This document shows positions 19,905-30,920 of a DNA stretch of 64,000 nucleotides, in pieces. Numbering within the stretch: the first letter of the stretch is position 1; every line of letters begins with the position of its first letter. Both the position numbers and the translations under genes were made by a program. The DNA lies in assembly GCA_947371015.1 (NCBI GenBank), contig CANBNK010000008.1, positions 1 through 64,000 on the forward strand, in the 5' to 3' direction. Origin of the DNA: Acetobacteraceae bacterium (GTDB taxonomy: Bacteria; Pseudomonadota; Alphaproteobacteria; Acetobacterales; Acetobacteraceae). Under the pieces are notes generated by a model. It did not search any database, had not been told where the DNA came from, and saw only the letters and a list, made by a program, of their open reading frames with translations.

Positions 19905-21020
19905 ATGAACGTCGTGGCAACCAACAGTGGGGCAACCAGCGGCCCGCGCTTCGCCTACCAGATCGGCGCCGTGGGCGAGCAAGGCCAGGACGACCGCGCC
20001 CTGTACCGCGAAGCCATCGAGGATGCCCGCCTGCTGCACCAGCTGGGCTACGACGCCGCCTGGATGGTCGAACACCACTTCAGCGACTACTACCCGCAGC
20101 CCAACCCGCTGCTGTTCCTGTCCCACATCGCCGCGGCCTGCCCCGGCCTGGGCCTGGGCACCTCGGTCATGGTGCTGCCGTGGTACGACCCGGTGCGCTT
20201 TGCCGAAGACCTGGCGATGCTGAGCACGCTGACCGATGGCGCGTTGCATATCGGCATGGGCCGCGGCACGGCGAAATCCGAGTACGACGCCTTCGGCATC
20301 GGCATGGAAACCGCGCGCGAACGCTTCCGTGAGACCTGGCAGTTCACCCAGCGCGCGGTGCAGGGCGGCAAGTTCACCTATGCCGGCAAGCACGTCGCCT
20401 TCCCGGAGCCGACCGAAATCCGCCCGGCCTTCGGCGCCCGCAAGCCGAACTTCTACGGCGCCATCGGCAGCATCGAGAGCGCCGGCATCATGGCCGACCT
20501 CGGCCTGCCGCCTCTCTGCCTGTCCAGCTTCCCGGACCATATCCTCAAGCGCATCCTGGAGACCTGGCGCACCCGCAGCGCGGCCGCCGGTCACCCGACC
20601 TCCACCAACCTGCCGATCTCCATCAAGTGCTTCGTGGCGGATACCGACGCCGAGGCGCAGGCCCTGGCGTTGAAGTACCTGCCGGAGTTCTTCGCCCTGC
20701 AGGTGCGGCACTACCAGTCGGACGACGCGCCCTGGGGCAACATCGAGGGCTACCAGCAGTTCAACAAGATGTTCGCCAACCTGCGGCTGCTGAGCGACCC
20801 GGCCAATCTCGGCCCCTATTTGGCGCAGAACCTGGTCGGCAGCCCGGAGACGGTGGCGCGCCGGGTGCGGCAATATGCCGACCTCGGCTTCAACTACCTG
20901 CTGGTCAGCAACGCCACCGTGGGCGTGCCGCGCGCGGTGCGGCACCAGACCATCCGGCTGTTTGCCGAGGAAGTGATGCCCCGCGTCCGCGCCGCCGCGC
21001 CGGCCGTGGCGGCGGCCTAG
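19905..21020 (+). CDS. LLM-class flavin-dependent oxidoreductase (luciferase-like)
   Basis: AWMVEHHFSDYYPQPNPLLFLSHIAAACPGLGLGTSVMVLPWYDPVRFAEDLAMLSTLTDGALHIGMGRG. Confidence 0.9.
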   Translation: MNVVATNSGATSGPRFAYQIGAVGEQGQDDRALYREAIEDARLLHQLGYDAAWMVEHHFSDYYPQPNPLLFLSHIAAACPGLGLGTSVMVLPWYDPVRFAEDLAMLSTLTDGALHIGMGRGTAKSEYDAFGIGMETARERFRETWQFTQRAVQGGKFTYAGKHVAFPEPTEIRPAFGARKPNFYGAIGSIESAGIMADLGLPPLCLSSFPDHILKRILETWRTRSAAAGHPTSTNLPISIKCFVADTDAEAQALALKYLPEFFALQVRHYQSDDAPWGNIEGYQQFNKMFANLRLLSDPANLGPYLAQNLVGSPETVARRVRQYADLGFNYLLVSNATVGVPRAVRHQTIRLFAEEVMPRVRAAAPAVAAA

Positions 21021-21212
21021 CCCCGGCTTTCGCCCCGGCCCGGCGCAGCAACACAGACTGAGCCTGGCCCGGGCTGTTTACTTCCCGGCTGTTGTCGGCG
21101 GGTGGGGCGGTACTGCAACACCCCGGCGCCGACGGGCGAATGCCGAGCGATTGTTGAGTGACACCGCCAGCTATGGCTTTTCCTCGGGCGATATTTGGCT
21201 TAAACGGCGCCC

Positions 21213-21614
21213 ATGCAATCCACGAAGCACGACACGTTCAACAACCGACTGACGACCGCCGCCAAAGCCAAGGAGGCGCTGCTGGAGCGTTTCCGCGCTC
21301 GTCCTGGACCCGATGACCCCGCTGTGATCGCTCGGTTGGCCGAGCAGAAGGCCATCGCCGAGGCGCGCGACCAGCGCGCCGCTGAGCGCAAGGCCGCCAA
21401 GGAAGCCGAGGCCGCCCGCCTGGCCGCCGAAAAGGCCGCGCGCGAAGCCGAACTGGCCGCCCAGGCGCGCGAGGCCGCTGCTCGCCAGGTCGAAGCCGCC
21501 GCCCGCGCCATTGAGTTGGAGGCCGAGCACAAGGCCCGCGCCCTGGCCCTGGCCGCCGAGCAGAAGGCTGCCCGCGACGCCCGCTACGCCGCCCGTCAGT
21601 CCCGCCGCAAGTAA
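21213..21614 (+). CDS. small Ala/Glu/Arg-rich protein, probable DUF6481 family
   Basis: KAKEALLERFRARPGPDDPAVIARLAEQKAIAEARDQRAAERKAAKEAE pattern typical of this family; ATG with intergenic space upstream. Confidence 0.7.
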   Translation: MQSTKHDTFNNRLTTAAKAKEALLERFRARPGPDDPAVIARLAEQKAIAEARDQRAAERKAAKEAEAARLAAEKAAREAELAAQAREAAARQVEAAARAIELEAEHKARALALAAEQKAARDARYAARQSRRK

Positions 21615-21629
21615 CCAGGGGCGGTAGCG

Positions 21630-21645
21630 CCCGGCCTCGGCCGGG
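21630..21645. terminator. hairpin CCCGGC-CTCG-GCCGGG downstream of DUF6481-like CDS
   Basis: Perfect inverted repeat between convergent genes; no clear T-tract. Confidence 0.35.
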
Positions 21646-21672
21646 TGCCTTCAGCCGCGGACAGCCGGACGA

Positions 21673-21999
21673 TCAGTCCGGATGCTTGCCGGTCATGCTG
21701 GCGAAGACCATCCGGTCCTTATTTTCCCGCATCAGCATGGAAAAGCTGGGGATGGTCTCGAAGCCGAGGCCCGCCGGCACGCCAGTTTCCTCGTCGGGTA
21801 CCACCTTGGCATAGGCCGCGCCGGCCACCTTTTCCCATTTTCCCGCCGGCTTCTTCACTTCCAGGTTCACCACCGTCGCCAGCATCACCAGGCGGACAAT
21901 GGCCTCCTTCGGCCGGTTCGGCTTGGTCAGGCTCGGGTGGCCGCCCAGTACCTGCCAGCCATGCGCCAGCGCCCAGGCGGTGAGTTCTTCCTTGGTCAT
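21673..21999 (-). CDS. hypothetical protein (108 aa)
   Basis: Clean ORF, protein-like composition MTKEELTAWALAHGWQVLGGHPSLTKPNRPKEAIVRLVM. Confidence 0.65.
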   Translation of the reverse strand: MTKEELTAWALAHGWQVLGGHPSLTKPNRPKEAIVRLVMLATVVNLEVKKPAGKWEKVAGAAYAKVVPDEETGVPAGLGFETIPSFSMLMRENKDRMVFASMTGKHPD

Positions 22000-22151
22000 G
22001 GCCGTGCCCCTTGCATGCTACGCCACCTGTATGGGCCGCGCCGCCCTGGCGCAACCGGGGCCGCAGGCGCCGGCATGCCCATTCACCTGATGCTGCACGG
22101 CTGGGGCAATCGGCCTATGCTGGGGGCAACCACCAAGAGGAAACCCTGGGA

Positions 22152-23111
22152 ATGCGTCGTCGTGCCCTGCTCGCCACCGCTGCCCTTGCGCCCCTGGCTG
22201 CCCGTGCCGAGGATTGGCCCACCCGCCCCATCACTGTCCTGGTCGGCTTTGCCCCTGGCGGCGGCACGGACATCATTGCACGGCTGCTCGCGCCGGCCTT
22301 GCAGGCCGAACTCGGCCAGCCCATCGCGGTGGAGAATCGCCCCGGCGCCAGCGGCACCATCGCCGCGCTGGCCGGCAGCCGCGCGGCGCCGGACGGCCAT
22401 ACCCTTTACATGACCACGGTTTCCGCCAGTGCCGTGGTGCCGCCACTGATGAAGCCACCGCCGTTCGATATATACCGCGACCAAACCCCGGTCGTGCTGG
22501 CCGCCACCGTGCCGCTGGTTGCCGTGGTGCCAAAGGACGCCCCGTCGCAGACCATCCAGCAGGTGCTGCAGCGGGCGCGGGAAAATCCTGGCAAACTGAA
22601 CTATTCCTCCAGCGGCGTCGCCACCCAGCAACATTTGGCGACCGAGTTGCTCTGCGCCGAGGCGAAGGTGCAGATGACGCACGTGCCGTTCCGCGGCACC
22701 GGCCAGGCGGTGAACGAGATCCTCGCCGGGCGCATCGACCTGGCGCTGGATACGCTGCCGACCTACCTGCCGCACATCCGCAGCGGCGGCGTGCGGGCGC
22801 TGGCCGTCACCATGCCGCAGCGGGTGGAGTGGTTGCCGGACGTGCCGACCATCGCCGAAAGCGGTTTTCCGGGTTTCGACAGCAATGTCTGGTACATGCT
22901 GATGGGCCCGCCCGGGCTGCCGGCACCCATCGCGGCGCGGCTGGCGGCGGCCGTGGGCAAAGCGCTGCGCGACCCGGTGCTGGGGCCGCGCGTGCAGCAG
23001 GCCGGCTTCCTCCGCGGCGGCGGTACCCCGGCCGATGCGGCGGCGCTGCTGCGGCGGGACGCGGACCGCTACGCCGCGCTGATCCGCGCCGCGGGGATCA
23101 CGCTGGAATAG
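22152..23111 (+). CDS. Bug/TctC-family substrate-binding protein
   Basis: WPTRPITVLVGFAPGGGTDIIARLLAPALQAELGQPIAVENRPGASGTIAA. Confidence 0.9.
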   Translation: MRRRALLATAALAPLAARAEDWPTRPITVLVGFAPGGGTDIIARLLAPALQAELGQPIAVENRPGASGTIAALAGSRAAPDGHTLYMTTVSASAVVPPLMKPPPFDIYRDQTPVVLAATVPLVAVVPKDAPSQTIQQVLQRARENPGKLNYSSSGVATQQHLATELLCAEAKVQMTHVPFRGTGQAVNEILAGRIDLALDTLPTYLPHIRSGGVRALAVTMPQRVEWLPDVPTIAESGFPGFDSNVWYMLMGPPGLPAPIAARLAAAVGKALRDPVLGPRVQQAGFLRGGGTPADAAALLRRDADRYAALIRAAGITLE

Positions 23112-23206
23112 CTGGCGCCTGCGCACCACGGCAGCGGCACCACGGTAGCGGATCAGCCGGCCTGATCATGGCCGAAGCCAGGTCCGCAGGCCCCGGCGCC
23201 TTGGCG

Positions 23207-24349
23207 CTACCGCTCGCAGCGCACCAGCACCGTGCTGCGATGCGCCAGCTCGCCGATATCGGTGGCGTTGCGGTCGCGGCCCGTGCTGTCGCCCATGCTG
23301 GGCTGCACGCCGGCACCGCGCAGGTACTCCAGCGCCTCGCTGCCCTTCACCGCGAAGTTGACGTTCTGCGGAATGTCGCCGGTGCGGGCGGCAATGCCGG
23401 CCGCGTTCAGCTTGCTGACCACCACGCCCAGCACATTGCCCTGGCGGTCCAGCAGCGGGCCGCCGGAATTGCCGGGCTGCACCGGCGCGCTGATCTGGAA
23501 CTGCAGCGGGTTGTCGCGCAGGCCCGAGAGCGCATTGACCTCCCCGGTGGTCAGCGTCGGGCCGGAGGACAGGATGCCCGACAGCGGGAAGCCATAGGTC
23601 ACCACTTCCTCGCCGCGGCGCACCGGGGCGGAGCGGAAGCGCAGCGCCGGGCCAGGGTCGCCTTCCACCGCCAGCAGCGCCAGGTCGCGCCGGCCATCCG
23701 GAGCAGCGGCCAGGCTGGCCGGCAGCTCGCGCCCCTCGGGGCCGCGCACGGTCAGGCGCCGGCAGCCGTCCACCACATGGTGGTTGGTCAGCACCCGCTG
23801 GCGCGCCACGACGAAGCCGGTGCCGGAACTGCCGCGCCCGGTCGCCGGGCCGGCCGGTGCGCCCGGGCGGGGGGCCACGGCGCCAGGGCCGGTGATGGCG
23901 GGAGGCTTGGCCAGTCCGGTGACAACGCCGGTGCCGGGCATCGCCGCTTGCAGCACCACCATGCTCTGGGCGCAGATATCCTGGCCGGTCAGGCGGGATT
24001 CCCGCCCATCGGTCAGCACCAGGCGCAGGTCGAAGCGGCAGCCAGCACTCTCCGTCGCCCGCAGCGCGAAGCTTTCCTCCGGCGGCAGGGGCCGGCGCAG
24101 CTGGCTGCTGCCCCAATCCTCGGCGCTGCCGCGGGGCGAGCGGACGGCATAGAGCGCCGTTGCCGTCAGCCCGGTGCGGTTCAGCACGCGGAAGGTCGGT
24201 GCTTCGGCCGCTGCCGGTGGGGCCAGCGCAAGCAACAGGGGGGCAAGCACCAGAGGGGCAAGCAGCACGGCGGCGAGCGACGCCGGGCGCCACGGCACGG
24301 CAAGCCAAGGCCGTTTCGGCCGGGGCGGGGTCAGCCAGGATCGCGTCAT
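23207..24349 (-). CDS. trypsin-like serine protease with N-terminal signal peptide
   Basis: GSGTGFVVARQRVLTNHHVVDGC; DLALLAVEG; QISAPVQPGNSGGPLLDRQGNVLGVVV. Confidence 0.88.
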   Translation of the reverse strand: MTRSWLTPPRPKRPWLAVPWRPASLAAVLLAPLVLAPLLLALAPPAAAEAPTFRVLNRTGLTATALYAVRSPRGSAEDWGSSQLRRPLPPEESFALRATESAGCRFDLRLVLTDGRESRLTGQDICAQSMVVLQAAMPGTGVVTGLAKPPAITGPGAVAPRPGAPAGPATGRGSSGTGFVVARQRVLTNHHVVDGCRRLTVRGPEGRELPASLAAAPDGRRDLALLAVEGDPGPALRFRSAPVRRGEEVVTYGFPLSGILSSGPTLTTGEVNALSGLRDNPLQFQISAPVQPGNSGGPLLDRQGNVLGVVVSKLNAAGIAARTGDIPQNVNFAVKGSEALEYLRGAGVQPSMGDSTGRDRNATDIGELAHRSTVLVRCER

Positions 24350-24414
24350 GCGGGGTGGGTCATGCCTTGCCGACAATATCGGCGCCAGTTTGCGCTGGCG
24401 CAAGGCAGGCTGGG

Positions 24415-24438
24415 CTTGACCCTGCCACCGTGGGAAGC
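24415..24438 (+). promoter_or_regulatory. CueR-like (MerR-family) copper operator/promoter upstream of copA
   Basis: CTTGACCCTGCCACCGTGGGAAGC resembles alphaproteobacterial CueR boxes (CTTGACCTTCCCACCGTGGGAAGG-like) and lies 17 nt upstream of the copA ATG. Confidence 0.6.
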
Positions 24439-24455
24439 ACCACATCAGCCCCATC

Positions 24456-26830
<2,375 letters not shown>

Positions 26831-26834
<4 letters not shown>

Positions 26835-27307
26835 ACATTGGCGAAGCGGCCGAAGCCAGCGGGCTTTCGGCCAAGATGATCCGGCACTACGAGGCCATCG
26901 ACCTGCTGCAACCGCAGCGACGCGGCAACAACTACCGCGACTTCTCGGCCCATGACGTGGCCGAGTTGAGCTTCATCCGCCACGCCCGCGACCTGGCCTT
27001 CCCGCTGGAGGATGTCCGCCGGCTGCTGGCGCTGTGGCGGGACCGTGGCCGCGCCAGCGCCGAGGTGCGCCGCATTGCGCTCGACCACGTGGCCGCGCTG
27101 GAGGAGAAGGCGCATTCGTTGCAGGCCATGGCGGGCAGCCTGCGGCACCTGGCGCGGCACTGCCAGGGCGATGGCCGGCCGGATTGCCCGATTTTGGACC
27201 AGTTGGAAGCCGGGGCGGAGCCGGGGGAGACCTTGGTCGCGGCAGCCACTTTTCCGCCGCTGGCGCGGACCCCATTATCAGGGCCCAGCAAGGAATCGGC
27301 GGGATGA
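26831..27307 (+). CDS. cueR: MerR-family Cu(I)-responsive transcriptional regulator
   Basis: [29 protein letters not shown]-terminal [15 protein letters not shown] metal-binding loop; overlaps copA stop. Confidence 0.93.
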
Positions 27308-27501
27308 AGGTTGCGTTGAAGGTGGCGGGCATGACCTGCCAGCATTGCGTCCGCGCGGTGACCGGGGCGATCCAGGCCCTGGACCCGCAGGCCCAGGTGA
27401 CTGTTGACCTGCCTGCCGGTACCGTCGCGGTGGAAACCCGCCTGCCGAGCGACCAGGTCGCTGCTGCCGTAACTGCCGAGGGCTACCAGGTCCTCGGCTG
27501 A
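27304..27501 (+). CDS. copZ: heavy-metal-associated (HMA) domain copper chaperone
   Basis: [24 protein letters not shown]; overlaps cueR stop. Confidence 0.9.
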   Translation: MKVALKVAGMTCQHCVRAVTGAIQALDPQAQVTVDLPAGTVAVETRLPSDQVAAAVTAEGYQVLG

Positions 27502-27514
27502 GGCGTGGGTTGGT

Positions 27515-28135
27515 TCAGTCCGCCAGTTCCACCGCCACCACCTGCCAGCGCAGCCGCAACGGGTCGGTCAGCGCCAGGGTCATGGTCACGCGGCCGTCGC
27601 CGCCATCGGCCGAGGCCAGCACCATGCGTGCCCGGTTCCAGCCCTGCGGCTCCACATGGGCCGGGGCCAGGGCGGCCTGACCCTCCACCCCCAGCCGCCG
27701 GCGCATCAGTTCGGCCAGGCCATCCGCGGTGCTCATGCCGGCGGAAACCTCGCGCGCCATGCCCTGCAGGAAGTCCAGCCCGGCGCCGCTGAGGCCAGCC
27801 GTGCGGCCCGGCGGCAGCGCATGGGCCGCGGCGGCGAGTTCGCCGCTCAACCCGGCCTGCACCGAGGGCCAGTCCACCAGCGCCGCCATGCCGCCCGGAT
27901 CGGCGCCCGAGAGCGCGGCGGTGACGTTCTGCGCCGCCAGCACCGGCGCGGCGGCGTAGCCCACTCCGGCCAGCGCCAGCACCCCGGCCAGGCACCACCC
28001 GGCCCGGGCCCGGATGCGCGACCGCGCCGCCATGGCTGGCGTTTCCCGCCGGGCCACGGCCACCGGCGTCGGGATCACGCGGGCGTCATACTCGGCCCAG
28101 ACCTCGTCCCACAGGTTCGCGGTGGTGCTGCTCAT
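27515..28135 (-). CDS. membrane-anchored hypothetical protein, DUF2939-like
   Basis: Single TM (WCLAGVLALAGVGYAAAPVLAA) then AALVDWPSVQAGLSGELAA and FLQGMAREVSAGMSTADGLAELM. Confidence 0.6.
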   Translation of the reverse strand: MSSTTANLWDEVWAEYDARVIPTPVAVARRETPAMAARSRIRARAGWCLAGVLALAGVGYAAAPVLAAQNVTAALSGADPGGMAALVDWPSVQAGLSGELAAAAHALPPGRTAGLSGAGLDFLQGMAREVSAGMSTADGLAELMRRRLGVEGQAALAPAHVEPQGWNRARMVLASADGGDGRVTMTLALTDPLRLRWQVVAVELAD

Positions 28136-28374
28136 GTTCGACCCCTTGCCGGCCGTGAGACAGCGCGGGACGCTTTCTCGACTAACCGGGATATGTCTCT
28201 GTTGGTGAGACTATGTCCGGGGAAGTTGAGCGAACGGTTAATGGCGGCGGAAAAACTGTCCCGCCTACTGAGACGCGACTGCCATTGGTCCCGCTGATGG
28301 TGACAATTCGCCTAAGGGATTGGCCAAGGGCCAGGGTTGCGGCCATATCGCTGCCAGACAGGCAGGAGAGCCCG

Positions 28375-28971
28375 ATGACTGAGAACACCCCGCTGGACAG
28401 CGCCGCCCTGGACCAGCTGTTCCGTACCGCCCGGACCCAGAACAAGTGGCAGGACCGGCCGATTGCCGATGCCAAGCTGGAAGAACTCTACGACACGCTG
28501 AAGCACGGCCCGACCAGCGCCAATTGCTCGCCGGCGCGCTTCGTCTTCGTCCGCACCGCCGAGGGCAAGGCCAAGCTGAAGGAGGCGATTTCCAGCGGCA
28601 ACATCGAGAAGACGATGACCGCGCCGGTCACCGTCATCGTCGCCCACGACCCGAAGTTCTACGACAAGCTGCCGCAGTTGTTCCCGCATGCCGATGCGCG
28701 CAGCTGGTTCGTCTCCAGCGAGGCGCTGGCCCAGGCCACCGCGTTCCGCAACGGCACGCTGCAGGGCGCCTACCTGATGCTGGCGGCCCGGGCCATGGGC
28801 ATCGACAGCGGCGCGATGAGCGGCTTCAACAACGACAAGATCGACGAGCTGTTCTTCGCCGACACCGGCTGGAAGTCCAACTTCCTGGTCAACCTGGGGT
28901 ATGGCGATGCGGCCGGCGTCTTCGGCAAGCTGCCCCGCCTCAGCTTTGACGAAGCCTGCCGCTTCGCTTGA
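28375..28971 (+). CDS. rutE: malonic semialdehyde reductase RutE-like nitroreductase
   Basis: [50 protein letters not shown]...[14 protein letters not shown]. Confidence 0.88.
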   Translation: MTENTPLDSAALDQLFRTARTQNKWQDRPIADAKLEELYDTLKHGPTSANCSPARFVFVRTAEGKAKLKEAISSGNIEKTMTAPVTVIVAHDPKFYDKLPQLFPHADARSWFVSSEALAQATAFRNGTLQGAYLMLAARAMGIDSGAMSGFNNDKIDELFFADTGWKSNFLVNLGYGDAAGVFGKLPRLSFDEACRFA

Positions 28972-28975
28972 TGTG

Positions 28976-28993
28976 AGCGGCCAGCTGGCCGCT
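28976..28993. terminator. 18-bp perfect palindrome AGCGGCCAGCTGGCCGCT directly after rutE
   Basis: Palindrome immediately downstream of stop codon, followed by TTAAATCAAGCTTCCTTTT. Confidence 0.5.
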
Positions 28994-29087
28994 TAAATCA
29001 AGCTTCCTTTTCACCCGCAAACGCAGGGCGGCCGCATCCGCGGCCTTGGCTTACGCGCCACTGGGCGCGGCCGCCATTCGGCGGCTC

Positions 29088-29110
29088 GGCGCGAGGCTCA
29101 GCCTCGCGCC
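29088..29110. terminator. hairpin GGCGCGAGGCT-C-AGCCTCGCGCC between convergent rutE and XRE genes
   Basis: 11-bp perfect inverted repeat in convergent intergenic region. Confidence 0.45.
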
Positions 29111-29134
29111 GGGGACCAACATCGGCGCCGAGGC

Positions 29135-29500
29135 TCACCCCTCCGGCGCCGCCTGGTCCAGCACCTCGTTCAGCGCGGCGACACTCTCCGGCGGCAATCG
29201 CTTGATCTCCCGCGCCAGCCGGTTGGCGAACTCTGTCGCCGCCGGGGAGAGCCCGGCGGTGTCCACCACCACGCGCGGGTGAGACAGCCGGGCGAGTTCG
29301 ACCAGCTCATCCGCCTCGTCCCAGATCAGTCCGAAATGCTCGTTGACCTGGTGGATCAGCCCGGCCGTCGGCCGCCCGCGCCGGCCGTGTTCCAGCGCCG
29401 AGAGATAGGCCGGCGAGACATGCAGCGCGATGGCCAGCTCGGTCAGGCTGATGCCCTTCGCCTCCCGCAGCGCCCTGAGGCGCGCGCCAAAGGGAGTCAC
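29135..29500 (-). CDS. XRE-family helix-turn-helix transcriptional regulator
   Basis: RLRALREAKGISLTELAIALHVSPAYLSALEHGRRGRPT. Confidence 0.92.
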   Translation of the reverse strand: MTPFGARLRALREAKGISLTELAIALHVSPAYLSALEHGRRGRPTAGLIHQVNEHFGLIWDEADELVELARLSHPRVVVDTAGLSPAATEFANRLAREIKRLPPESVAALNEVLDQAAPEG

Positions 29501-30039
29501 TTCCGCCGCCGCAGCAGCAGATAGACCGCGCCGGTATTGGCTGTGGGCGCATGGATGGCGCCTAGCAGCAGCGGGCGCAGATCTGGCGCGTTGATCCAGT
29601 GCGGCAGCTCCCGCCGCAGCACGCCGCCTTCCGGCGCCGGTCCCTTGCCGGTGACCACCTCGACGCAGCGCAGGCCGTCCAGGAAGGCGCTGTGCAGGAA
29701 GGCGCGCACCGCATGGTGTGCCTCCTGCGCGCGCTTGCCGTGCAGGTCCAGCCGGCGTTCCGGGCGCTGCTTGCCGCGCTTCAGGTCGCGCAGGCGCCGC
29801 GCATCCAGCCCGCCGGCAACGTGGCCGATATGCAGCTCCGGCGGCGGTGCCGGGCGGCCACGGGCGGGCACGGCTGGCACCAGGCCGGGCGCCGGCGCGG
29901 CGGCCGGCGCCACCGGGGGCGCGGGCGGCAGCGGAAAGGGCGCGCGGCCCTTCAGCGGCTGCACCTGGGTACGCGCCGCCCAGGCATGCCAGAAGGCGCG
30001 ATCCTCCTCGGTCAGGCGTCGCGCCGGGCGCAGCGCCAT
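29497..30039 (-). CDS. Smr/MutS2-C-terminal domain protein
   Basis: LDLHGKRAQEAHHAVRAFLHSAFLDGLRCVEVVTGKG..GVLRRELPHWIN. Confidence 0.92.
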   Translation of the reverse strand: MALRPARRLTEEDRAFWHAWAARTQVQPLKGRAPFPLPPAPPVAPAAAPAPGLVPAVPARGRPAPPPELHIGHVAGGLDARRLRDLKRGKQRPERRLDLHGKRAQEAHHAVRAFLHSAFLDGLRCVEVVTGKGPAPEGGVLRRELPHWINAPDLRPLLLGAIHAPTANTGAVYLLLRRRK

Positions 30040-30042
30040 GGC

Positions 30043-30759
30043 TCAGGCCTGGTCGTCCGTCGGGAGGGCAGCGGGGTCGTCATCGATCAGGATGATGTGC
30101 AGCCGGCGCGGGCCATGCGCGCCGAGTTCCAGCGTCTGCTCGATATCGGCGCTGCGGCTCGGCCCGGTCACGAACATCACGTTGCGCGGCATGAAGCCGC
30201 CGGTCAGCGCGTCCTGGTTCTCGGCGCGCAGGCGGTCGAAGGCGTCCTCATACCCCGCCACGATGCCGCTGGCCTTCAGCACCACGATCTCGGTATCCGG
30301 CAGCAGGTTCAGCGTGGTCGGGCGGGTCGGCGCCGCCGGCAGCATCAGCGTGCCGGTCTCGGCCACACCCACGAAGCCGTGCTGCACGGAGACCAGATCG
30401 GTCGCCTCCGCCCGGCCGGAGTGGAACTCCAGCATTGGCCGCTCGCTCCAGGGCATGGCCCAAAGCTCGGGGTTCGGCGCCAGGACAAATTTCGGCGCTA
30501 GATTCTGCGCGGCCAGATAGTCCGCGACGGCGCCGGGCACCGCGCCGGCATGCGGCACGCGCTCCACGGTGCCGAACTCCTTTTCCACGTTGCGCAGAAA
30601 CAGCGCCACCTGCTGCGGCCGGGGCAGTTGCGCGCGGGCGGGTTGCAGGTGGCGCGGGTGGCTGGCCAGGCGCCCGGCCAGCATGGCCTGCTGGTCGGCC
30701 GGCAACGGGCCGCGCTTCAGGCCGCGGCGGATGCCGTTGAGGATGGCTTCCTTGCTCAT
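30043..30759 (-). CDS. lutC: lactate utilization protein C (LutC/YkgG family)
   Basis: VQHGFVGVAETGTLMLPAAPTRPTTLNLLPDTEIVVL...NVMFVTGPSRSADIEQTLELGAHGPRRLHIILIDD. Confidence 0.92.
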   Translation of the reverse strand: MSKEAILNGIRRGLKRGPLPADQQAMLAGRLASHPRHLQPARAQLPRPQQVALFLRNVEKEFGTVERVPHAGAVPGAVADYLAAQNLAPKFVLAPNPELWAMPWSERPMLEFHSGRAEATDLVSVQHGFVGVAETGTLMLPAAPTRPTTLNLLPDTEIVVLKASGIVAGYEDAFDRLRAENQDALTGGFMPRNVMFVTGPSRSADIEQTLELGAHGPRRLHIILIDDDPAALPTDDQA

Positions 30760-30920
30760 TTGTCGCTCGTCTCCGCCGCGCGCGGGCGCAGCACCTGTTC
30801 CAGCCGGTCGAGGCTCTGTTCGATGCGCCAGACCGCCTGGTCCAGCGGGTGGTTGCTGGACGGCAGCCCTCGCAGGATCAGCCGCAGCGTGGTCGCCGGG
30901 GGTTGCGGCCGGTCGCTCAC
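30756..30920 (-). CDS. hypothetical 54-aa protein between lutB and lutC
   Basis: GTG-start ORF MSDRPQPPATTLRLILRGLPSSNHPLDQAVWRIEQSLDRLEQVLRPRAAETSDK, 4-nt overlaps with both neighbours. Confidence 0.6.
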   Translation of the reverse strand: MSDRPQPPATTLRLILRGLPSSNHPLDQAVWRIEQSLDRLEQVLRPRAAETSDK

